64,000 bases of DNA from Certhia americana (lineage: Eukaryota; Chordata; Aves; Passeriformes; Certhiidae). A program made the position numbers and the translations under genes. The stretch covers positions 64,602-128,601 of the forward strand of contig JAGMWU010000074.1 of NCBI GenBank assembly GCA_018697195.1, given 5' to 3'. The notes beneath the pieces were generated by a model, which saw nothing but the letters and a program-made list of their open reading frames with translations, was not told the origin of the DNA and ran no database searches. Below are positions 27,200-37,200 of this stretch, piece after piece; position 1 is the stretch's first letter; each line of letters begins with the position of its first letter.

Positions 27200-27250
27200 G
27201 TTGTGGTTTAACCTCAGCCAGCAGCCAAGCACCATGCAGCCACTCACTCA
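27200..27250. mobile_element. Fragment of an avian LTR-type repeat
   Basis: TTGTGGTTTAACCTCAGCCA, GCAGCCAAGCACCATGCAGC and CACTCACTCACGG resemble one terminus of a dispersed repeat that I recall as an endogenous retroviral LTR in birds. The sequence to the right (to about 27600) no longer follows the pattern I remember, so this is a truncated or strongly diverged piece. No retroviral coding region is nearby. Family name and orientation not assigned. Confidence 0.45.
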
Positions 27251-30200
27251 CGGAGTGAGACCCCTGGAGACACTCTGTACACTCAAGCTCCTGGTCGTTT
27301 TGGTAAAAGGGACAGAGCACTTCTGACTTCACTGTGCTCTGATCCTGGCTTACAGGAGCTCTCACAGTGAGTTTCTCTGGGCCACAGGAAGGCACTCACA
27401 CAGACCCACTCTGTTCTTACCCAGAACTGCAGGAGCACAGACACACCATGGGGCCCAAAGAGGCACAGGCATGTCCAAAGGTGACAGGCTGAGCTTGGGG
27501 AATGCTACCCCCCAGGCATTCCGGGATTCTACAGTGGGCCACAAGGATTCCTGGCTGCCTCCTGAACTTAGGGAAAGAGACCCACAGTAGTACAAAATTA
27601 TCTTGATTTTCATCTATAATTTACTTCTGAGAAACTTCCATAAGCCTCTAGATACATAAATGACCCCTGTTTTTTCTCCAGATGACTCAAATTCATAAAT
27701 ATATACCTATGACATGTAATTTTGTACCTCCCATACATTTTGTACAATTCAATACTTTGGAAGGGATGGATATTTTTTGAAAGATAAAACCAGCCAAGAG
27801 TTCTGACGTCCTATCAAATATGCAGGGCTTAGCCTGTACATTCTCCTCCTCTCCCTTCAAATATAGCAGGCCTGCAAACACTTTATTGTTGAAGTAGGCT
27901 TTTTAACAAATACTCCCACTGAATTAATCACTATTGAGACATAAAAAACCATTCAGAATATAATTTTCTGGAGGGGGAAAATCTGAATTGAATGGTCTAT
28001 GTTTTGTAGCTTGATCATACTGACTTGAGATAACTTCAGGGCAGGATTTATTACTACCTGGTGCTCCTTTGAGCTGGTGAAGCAAATATCCAAATATGCT
28101 TCCATGGAAAAAATAAAGGTTTAAAATAAAGTTTTTCGTGATCCTATATAAACCACTTTTTTCCAACACTGGACCTTGCCACTTTCTCTAAACCTCTAAT
28201 GAACACAAAGAATGTTTTTGCAGCATTGCTTTCACCTTTCTCATTACAATCCCTCACGTGGTACATAAGCATGAAGAAGGAATTCTCAGAAGATTTGTGC
28301 AGAGGTTGAATATGATGAATAATCACGCAGTGTTTGTTTCCAACAATGAACATAAATTCCATGGCACTTAACTTAGAGGAGTGTTTCTTCTGAACCTTAA
28401 TTTACAGAGCAAGAATGGGATTCAGTTCTCCTGACACAGTTCTCTACCCATCTTTTAGAGCCAGTGGAGAGAAACAAGCTTTTCTACATTATGATTCATT
28501 GATCTGTTTCATTACCTCTTTGGATGAGATGAATCTCACCTTACAAGTGCCTCCTTTTCTCCACAGGCTGGAAATGGTTTCTATGAGAGTAGCTCACTGT
28601 TTCACCACTAGAAGCATTTCTGTTCATTAGTCTTCCCAGTAAGCAAACAAGTACAACTAGACCCCTTCAGCTTGAATCCAGCCAACCAGGATGAACTGCC
28701 TGAAGCTACCAGTGCTGCTTGAGATCACACTCCTCTCTAGTTCTTATGCTGTGCCTCTTTTAGGGTTTTACTTTGAATACAAAGCATACATTTGAAGTCA
28801 ACCCGCAGTCATCCCCAACTAACTACAGGGCTTTGATATGCTTTGTGAAAGTCTGAGTCCATCACTGGTTCTCCTTCAGAAGGCACTATGACAGAAGATG
28901 GACTCCATGAATGCCCCTAATGTGCTTCTATTGCTAATGTGTCTTCAATTCACAGGATTAGGCTAGAGGCAGTTTGAGATAATTCCCCATGAAACTTGCA
29001 TATTATAGTTGACAAATTCTCATATTGAACTGTTTTGCTACACAACCATTTGTTTTGGATTCTACTTCTTGGTAATTAAGATACAGATGCAGGTTTCCAA
29101 AATCTATCCTACAAGCACCTTCCTCTGGTGATGGTTCACAGCCAGGAACTATTGCTTGGACACAGGTACCACTGCTGCTAGCCTGTGATCATCTGTACTG
29201 CTTTATGACCAGCACAGTTGTGGTCCTGCCCTCCTTCATTCACAGCTGAAAGATGGCATGTACCAGAGACTGAGAGCAGCAGGCAGCTTGCAAGCAGACA
29301 GGCATCTTCTGTGGGGCAAGAGTGCTCTGGCATGTGGCTGACAGCCATAATATGTCACACATCTTGGAGGCCAAAATGACCTTGACCTTTTTCTCACTGC
29401 AACAAACATGACCTTAGCAACTACAGCACTCTATGAGGATAAGGCAGAAATTGTCTATTACTGAAAGAGTTCTGCTCCCCTAAACAGCTGCCCCAAAGAA
29501 TAGGCAGCATAACAGAACAAGTGCCTCCCCTGAACTACAGGATATAATGCAGCCAGTGGTTTGGTATTCCTCTGCAACAAGGGAATCCCCTTAAAGCAGA
29601 AGGTTCGATTGAACCCAAGCCTCCCACATCCCAAATCAGTGCACTCACCACTCAGACCTTGAATAACAATCAATTACCACCTCTGCTCCAGAAGAGCAGT
29701 TTTGTGTGGCATCCAATCCTTTGCAGAGCTGCATCCAACTGCTTTCTCAGTGAAGCTGCAAAATGACATGGATGACGCTGTAATTCATGGCCTTGAGGTG
29801 ATATGCTGTAATGGCCAGAAAAAATAGAGACTTTAATATTCTGCTGGCCCTCCTGCTGTAATTCAGCATCCGGTTAACCCTTACCGAATAAAGATCCCTG
29901 AGGAAACAGGCAAAGAAAAGGACTGTAGTTTCAGGCAAACTTCTCAAAACTACTTCATGTAGTTCAGACCAGAGGGCTCCTGAGCACACCCCAAATCTGG
30001 CACGTACATTAGGACCACTTTCATTAAAACCTGAGGCACTTAAAAGGTTTCAGAATGCTCTGGTTATGCCACACATGACCTGGACTTGTCAGACTCATAA
30101 GTCTTGGACTGTGTTTTCCTAGTCCTACCACGAGCATCTACGTTTGTTCATTTTCATCCGACCTTTGGAATCTCTCTGCCTTTGCTCTCCGCCTGCCCGC

Positions 30201-30535
30201 AGTGGAGCGGCACCGCCTGGCACCAGGCGGCTGCTCAGCCCTGGCAGCGCAGATGGCCGGGCAAGCGGCGGGGCACGGTGACACACCGGGGCAGCGGAAG
30301 GGAACTCCGCCGCTCGCTCCCACCTCGCCGGCAGCGATTGCCTCCTGCGGGAGTCACCCCCGCTCACCTCCGGGACGCGCCTCCGCCTCGCCCCCGCTCG
30401 GTGCCGACCGTGCCGCTCCTGGCGCTCCCTCCCTCCCTCACTCCCTCCCTGCCTTCGCCCACCGCCGCCGTACTCACACCGGGACGGACCGGACCGGCGG
30501 CGGGAGGGGCCGGCGCGGACCCTGACAGTGTAGGG

Positions 30536-30793
30536 GACGGGGCGAGAAAGAAAGGGAGGGACAGGGGACTGCTACCCTCCGGGCAGAACGGATGGCGGGG
30601 ATGGAGTGGGACAGCTCCCCTCCGGGCGGGGCAAGAGACAGGGATGGAGGGGGACAGGTCCTCTCTAGATGAGACGGGAGGGAGGGACGGAGGGGTACGG
30701 CTCCGCTCTAGATGGGACAGGAGGGAGGGATGGAGGGGGACAGCTCCCCTCTAGATGGGACGGGAGGGAGGGATGGAGGGGGACATCTCCCCT
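30536..30793 (+). repeat. 43-bp minisatellite in the SRD5A2 promoter, about 6 copies
   Basis: Units begin at 30536, 30579, 30622, 30665, 30708 and 30751 (equivalent positions CTAGAT or CCGGGC), exactly 43 bases apart. A partial unit begins at 30794. The core reads like GGGACGGGAGGGAGGGATGG followed by AGGGGGACAGCTCCCCT. The units at 30665, 30708 and 30751 are closest to each other; the leftmost unit is most diverged. These three contain at least four G-runs of three or more with short loops, the pattern for G-quadruplex formation. The array ends about 165 bases before the start codon. Confidence 0.9.
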
Positions 30794-30876
30794 CCGGGCG
30801 GGTCGGGGCGCCTCGCCCGCCCCAGCACGAGGGGCTGCTCCCTGTGACGAGCCCGGGCGCTGGGAGGCAGCGCGGC

Positions 30877-30907
30877 GGGGCGGGGTGACGGCCGCGGCTC
30901 TAATAAG
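30877..30907 (+). promoter_or_regulatory. GC box and TATA-like core promoter element
   Basis: GGGGCGGGG at 30877-30885 fits the Sp1/KLF GC box. TAATAAGG at 30901 is a weak TATA-like element 57 bases upstream of the ATG. If used, transcription would start near 30930, giving a 5' UTR of only about 25-30 bases. The motifs are visible; their use is inferred. Confidence 0.5.
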
Positions 30908-30957
30908 GCCGGGGCTGGCGCTGGCCGAGGGCTGTTTGCCCCCGCCTGCCCCCGAGC

Positions 30958-31241
30958 ATGCAGTGCTTCCCCGGGCTGGTGCTGGCGCTGAGCTCGCTGC
31001 TGGGCGCCCTGGCGCTGCTGCAGCTCTCCCTGCACCTGCGGGTGCCGTCCCGCTACGGGAAGCATGAGGAGCGGCTGTGCCGGCCGCGGGGCCGGCTGCC
31101 GGCGCGCTGCGCCTGGTTCCTGCAGGAGCTGCCCTCCTTCCTGGTGCCCGCGCTGCTGCTGGCGCTGCGCAGCCCGCCCCGCCTCGAGCCGCTCGGCTGC
31201 CGCCTCCTCTGCTGCCTCTTCTGCTGGCACTACTTCTACAG
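30958..31241 (+). CDS. SRD5A2: SRD5A2 coding exon 1
   Basis: Encodes residues 1-94 and the first two bases of the Arg95 codon. The ATG lies in CCCGAGC-ATG-CAG inside the CpG island; no upstream in-frame ATG precedes it before a stop, and its position agrees with the human N-terminus. Residues 5-28 are a hydrophobic, leucine-rich first membrane segment. Then come YGKH (33-36), LPAR (47-50) and the FLQELPSF block with the steroid-contact Glu57. Residues 81-92 form a cysteine-rich hydrophobic stretch (Cys81, 85, 86, 89) ending in the conserved HYF. The donor is CTACAG|GTACCC at 31241/31242. The first membrane segment is the most diverged part relative to human. Confidence 0.96.
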
Positions 31242-34200
31242 GTACCCCGCCGGGCACGGCTCCCCGCCGCCTCGCCTCGGGAAACTAAACCAAGGGAAGC
31301 TGCGGGGACGGGAGCAGCCGGAGGAGCCGGGCGGGCGGTGGGGTCGGGGCAGGTCCTGGCTGCAGCATCGCTCCCTCCCGAGTCCGGCTGGCCATCCGCG
31401 CCCTGGACTCCGCTCGAAGCGTAGGGACCGGCCGAGTGGGCATCTCTGCTCCGGCCCGGCCGCCGGGGGATGGAGCAGGTGGTGCTCGGGTGCTTGAAGC
31501 GGCATAAAGGATGGATGCTTTGAATAGCTCTCTTAGGGAGAGAAAAATAAATAAATAAATAAATAAATAAATAAAAGGTTTCTCTAAGCTGAAGCAAGGG
31601 TTTGGATGAAACTCATCCAAATATTATGTAAAGTTACATAGGAAGCGCTTGTTGCGGGCAGGAGAAGCGCCGCGTGTGCGGCGCCGGGAGCAGCGGCGGC
31701 CGCCGAAGGCAGCCGTGGGAATCGGTGCGAGGATGGCCGGGAGCAAATCCCGGAGCCCCGGGAACGCCCGGCTCTGCCCCCAGCGCGGGGCGAGCACAGG
31801 CGCTGCGGGCGTGCGGTGCCACCGCTCCCGAGTTGGTTCTTTGTGCTCAATTCGTCATTCTCGCTCCGCCACCGAAGTACCAATTTATGTTGTTTTTTTT
31901 TTTTTTTTTTCCCTTCTCATATCTTTTCTTTTTAGAAACTTGGTCTTGTCAGAGTCAACGAATGCTGTGACTGTAATTAATTCTGTATTTACTAATCAGG
32001 AGCTCAAAGAAATAGTAGAGTTTTTATCCAGTGTTGGTGATAACTTTGAAGAGACATAGCTTTACAATTGTCACCCAGTTCTGCAGTCAGTGGGACTTGG
32101 TTCTGGAGAATTTCACCAGACTCCGTCTTCTGCTCCACTTCCATTTTCTGTGGAGTTCTTTTATGAGAAAGTTAAATTTGGTTATCTGTTTATAGAAAAA
32201 AAATCTTTTATTCACAAGTGGCAAGTGCACATGAAAATCTTCTGCCATTATGTAGTAAAGAGTAATGTAACTTCTGAGGCAAAACCTTGACTTGATTTGC
32301 CATTTTTCACCACTATTCATCTGGTTTTTTTAGTTTGCTTCATAGAAATAGAGAACATTCTTGTAATATTTGATCAGAAATTATTATTTGCTACTCAGCC
32401 AAGATCAGTATATGGAAAATCCAGTTGCAATATCTATACAGATGGTTTAGGGATAGAAACTCAAGGCTGTTGTGGAGAAATTTAAAACAGAGAATGGTTT
32501 GCGGTGCTAACACTATTTTAGACGTATTTGTTATCACTCTCATTGTCTGCCGCAGGAGTCAGCTGGAGGACACACCCATAACATATTTGGCTTCTAGAAA
32601 GCTAGATGTATTGGTTATATGTAGTTACACAGAATTTAGTTTAATGCATTCTGTTATTATCAAGAATTTCTGATTGTTTGAGAATCACATCTATCAATGA
32701 ATATCACTAGACAACTGAAAGAAATGTTACCCTACCAGTATGCATACATCTATTGACTCTGTGGCTTCTTTTCCAAATTTACTGCTGGGCTTAGGCAAAA
32801 GCACTGTGTTTTCATACGTTTTCTTTCCCAGACAGTTTGAGGATCTTCTCTTCTGTTGCTGGAGTATACTTCTTCTCTTGTAAAAGTAAAAGCTCTCACT
32901 TCAACCAAGTCTGTATAAAACTTTTCTTTCTAATACAGCATATTGCTCTAGTATTGTTCTCACAGGCTGCAGCCCCTTCTCACACAAGCCATTCTGATAT
33001 TCTGCTGAATATTTGAAATGTTGTATTGAATATTAGTACCCTGCTGTTATGTAAAAGAGCAGCAAAATCACAAAATAGAAGTTTTTTCTGGGTTTCACCT
33101 GACAATACTATAGGACACACAAGTTCTTTGAGGGATCCTTGGTAGAATGACCAATGGCCACATGGTTGTGTTTATGATTAGAGTCCAATTGATAATGTTA
33201 AAGTTTAACAATCAGCACAGCTAATTGTCATCTACAATTTCTAGCAGGTAGGATAATTTATTGTTAAGGGGAATTTTTTATCCATTAGCATATCTCACAG
33301 TAAAACAGAATTTTTGCAGCTCTCTTTTTTTCTAGACTTTTTAGCTACCTAGAATTTTTAGTTACTTGGACACACTGAAGGCTGGGGCAATTCTTAGCAA
33401 TCAGTAAGTGACACAAGAACTGTAATCTGGATTAAGCCTTTAACAAAAAGAACGGGATTTACTCAGTCCTTGGAGGAAGACAACAACAATGGAGGAGACA
33501 TCCCTGACCACTGGGCATTCACAGGTTTTGCCATCCAGAATCAGCTCCAGTCTAAGCCCACCTGCAGCCCCTGGATTTTCCAGGCAGTGTCTCATGGGAT
33601 ATTAGACTTCTCTGTTCCATGCTTAGTGCCACCACATCCTGGAGACAATGCTGGTGGGCAAGCTGACTTATTGCAGAGCTGAAAAAGGGGCTGAAAAAAG
33701 TGCACTGATGTATTATGTGCACTTGTATATTATGGCTGTTTTCCTATAAAGCGATGTTGAATAAATCATATTACCAAGGGGTACTGGGGACAGTGGATTA
33801 GAATGTTCCATTGACGTACAGTTTTTGAAAAGAGGTTCAGTAGTTTGACATAACAGTCAGGATCCAGTTTGAGTTTTTGTGTTTTCTTTTGGTTTGTTTT
33901 GTTTAATTTGTTTGAGTTTTCTTTTGTTTCATTTTATTATCTTTATTTGGAATAATCTAACAACAGTTTTAAATACTTTTGTGATTCAACTTGACTGCAA
34001 GGATAATGAGTAAAGCATTAAATCAATTAATAATAAAATTGCATTTACCTAATGGGTGTAGCCTACTGTATTTTCTGACTTCAAAATTTTGAAATTAATA
34101 AAGGTGTTCCACTCAATTAAATTGAATTTTGTTAATTCACTCCTACTTTTACCACTTATCATCTGGTATCTGAACTTAAGTATTTCTTTATGTTTATATG

Positions 34201-37200
34201 AACCAGTTTCTCTGTATATTGTTGCATAATTTAGTGACTACTTTTTCTCCACAGGGAAGCTTTTATAATTCCTAATTTTGTCTCATCTACTGTAGCAAAA
34301 ATACATGAGGAAGGGAAGTTTTCATTAGAGGTAGGCTCATAAGGACATTATAGTCCATAATGGAGAAACAAAGACTTTCAAAAGACTGCTGTGTTTAGCT
34401 CTTCTACCTCCCTTTATGTTCCAGCCAGCTGCGTTGCCCCAGTAGCTTCTTTTAGACTGAAGCAAGTATTTCAGAGTAACTTCAAGTCTGGATCTGAAGA
34501 CCTCTGAAAATGAAAAATCTATCATTTTTTCAATGGAGAAATCCATTGGTAGTGTTACCTTCTGAATTCTTTTACCCTTACTTAAACATGTTTAAAATGT
34601 CTTGCTTAAGTTTGACTGGTCTTGATTTTCTCCCAGTAGGCCTTGCTCCTTCTCTCTGCCCTGTGCTAATTTAACACACTCCATAGTGTCCTTCAGTATT
34701 TTCTTACCATGATATCACTTACACGGTACTGGGTCATGTTTTAATTTTCTTGTTACAGAGCCGTCAAGTCCTCTGTCAGCATCAGTTTGATCCAGATAAT
34801 ATAGGGGCACATGATCATATTTCTGGTGCATTAATTACTGCACATGATGTAGTATTTATGCTGAATTTATGGGTTTGTGGTGGATTTATGCCAGATATAG
34901 GGGAACAGACATTACTTGATCTGACACAGAGTTAGAGTAGTGCAGACACATGATACTTCATCCAACATGAAGTTGGCCAGGATAAAATTACCTTTTCATA
35001 AATTTAGGAACAGGTTTAAGCCAGCATAATTAACTTGTCCTGCTTTTGGACATGGTGTCAAATAGCTACAATATTTTTTTATTTGAGTTGAGGTATCCTA
35101 AACTAGATTTATAATATCACTGAACTACAGCGAACAGCCCTCAATGCAAGATTTTTTTTTCCCTCTCAGTCCTCAGATAATTTCTGTGGCTTTTTTTTTC
35201 TCCTTTTTTTCCCTATATCTATTTTAAAATGAAGACATCAGTGTGTGATGTATAATACAGTACCAGAGTTGTAGTAGCATGTCTAGAGAGAACATTACTT
35301 TCCTGTCCCCCCGTCCTACTCTGATGTTTACAGATTGGGAGAGTGCTTTTCTGTTTGGAGTCACAGAGGGACATCCTGTGTTTTCAGGCTACTTAGAACA
35401 GTCTGGAGCTGGTGTGACCTGGATTGTAACCAAGGTTACAATCTATCACTCCTTAGGAGTGGTTTTCATTTATGTCACTGTATTCCTTTCATTTTAAAAT
35501 AATTTTTTTTTATATGGGCACACTGCTTAGAAATGCTCTCCTGCCCACATTAATATTCACTGGTTGTCTAGAATTTGTGCCATGAGCCAGTTTAATCACT
35601 GGTAGTTTTGAATTTATTGTCAGGTTCTTGAGGAAGATGCTGGACTGCTGAAAGGTCCACCCTAATCCTGTTCTGGAAACTGGGTGAATGCTGATGGTGC
35701 CTCATTGACAAGGACTTTAGAGGACCTCTCTGCTTGCCTACAGGAGTCCTGCGAGCCACTTCTGGCAGGTGCTGAGCCCCATCTAGCCTACTGCTGACAG
35801 AGAAAGGAGATGGTCACCTGGGTACTGACTGCTGGCCAAAGAGCCAGCCCTCCCCTAGTGCTGCCCGGGACAGACTTTCTGTCTGAGAGGATTCAAGGGG
35901 GCGGTGGATGGAGCCAGGAGACCTCCCCTCCATCCTGCTTTGTCCAGTGGCCCGTGGTGAAGCGTAACTGCAGTACGCTTTCTGCCTTTCTCTGCCACCG
36001 CTAGGCAGCAGCCTTTCTCTGTGTGGCTTTCAAGAAGCGATGAAGGCAGGCTGCTGCTGCTGCTGCTGAGGGGAGGAGAAGGAATGGAGGAATCCCACCC
36101 CCGGCCTCTTTGGGCTGCTCTTCTCAGTTAGCCAGCTCTTTCTGTCTCAACGTGCACTTTATTAGCACAGCATGGCGTCAATTTCATCAAATTCAAAAGC
36201 TCTCTGGTGCTAAAGATAACATTCTTAAAATCCGAAAAAAATTGAAATCTGAGTTTTCACTTCTTTTTTCAGTAAGCTCATAGTGTCTTCACTTTCACAG
36301 GGTAGGTTCTGTGATGGTAGGGACCTCCAAAAGTGATGGGGTGGGAAGGCAGGGAAAAGGAAGGAGAAAGTGAGAAAAGAAATGACTGCCAAGTCTGCCA
36401 TCTGTATATGAAATCTCTGTGGAAAGCTGGTCATGGGCTGAAAATGATGAGTGGTGTAAGATGTACGTGCAGGAACACTTCTTGTGATAAACTACTTACA
36501 AAGTCTTTTACTTTGAAATGTAGTTTGTAATACAGCCTTTCCTGCTGGAAGGATTGTGCTGGGAATGCCAGCAGAAACCCTCAGGTGGCGGGGTTTGGAG
36601 AAATCCATTTGCTGCCATTCCATTTTGCAGTCCAGCTTCAAAAACCAAAGGTGGGAGGCAATGAGAGGAAGCCTTTGCAATCCAATTCCATATAAATGTT
36701 AATGTTGCATTTCTCTTGCCAGTGAGGAAGACAGAGTGGTGAGGGAGCAGAGGAGATGCCACCATGCACAGTGTCAGCAGGGAAGGACTTGTCCCACTGA
36801 CTTACAGAGATAATCCTGAAGACAGACGTGTACAAGACAGAGTGCTGCATTTGCCCTTTCTGTGCTGCCCTTAATAGCTGGGGCACAAGCAATTTACAGA
36901 AGCATTTCAGTTTCAAAGACCACCTAGAATTACATTTACTTATTTGTTTTCTTCTCTTGCAACTTTGTTTTCAATCAAGTCAAATCTTTCTTTTCTATTT
37001 CACTCTGTTAATATATTAACAAACCAAACGGCTGTTTTCATTTCTGAAATTCTGAGATTCACTGAGGTGAATCTGAAAGACATTAAGCTAAGGCTGCTCT
37101 TTGAGACACAGCTGACTCCCCAGCCTCCTCTGATGGGAGGAGGCCATTTGGTGCACCTGCAGTTGGTTTTCTACAAATGGACATATTTCTAAAAAGATCA

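Larger units (their letters stand above)
24551..30179. other. Intergenic, upstream of SRD5A2, right part
   Basis: Non-coding, A+T-rich sequence between the large CR1 fragment and the CpG island. It contains a T-rich tract (24629-24676) and an LTR-like fragment near 27.2 kb. No coding exon or RNA gene was recognised. Confidence 0.7.
30180..31860. promoter_or_regulatory. CpG island over the SRD5A2 promoter and exon 1
   Basis: An abrupt change from A+T-rich flanks to CpG-dense, G+C-rich sequence. The main lobe runs from about 30180 to 31495 and contains the minisatellite, core promoter and exon 1. A 150-base A+T-rich gap with an AAAT microsatellite follows, then a second lobe at about 31650-31860 in the start of intron 1. 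Boundaries are by eye. Large open frames here on both strands (for example 30104-30754 + and 30665-31597 -) reflect stop-poor G+C-rich sequence and are not called as genes. Confidence 0.85.

Noticed and set aside
30104..31597. Long open frames on both strands in the CpG island (216, 179, 168 and 310 residues)
   Set aside because: They are low-complexity Arg/Pro/Ala/Gly translations expected from stop-poor G+C-rich DNA. The only supported coding use is SRD5A2 exon 1.
34750..34935. 61-codon frame beginning just after an AG-like acceptor in intron 1
   Set aside because: Not similar to any SRD5A2 sequence, and the confirmed exon 1 to exon 2 junction leaves no gap in the protein.
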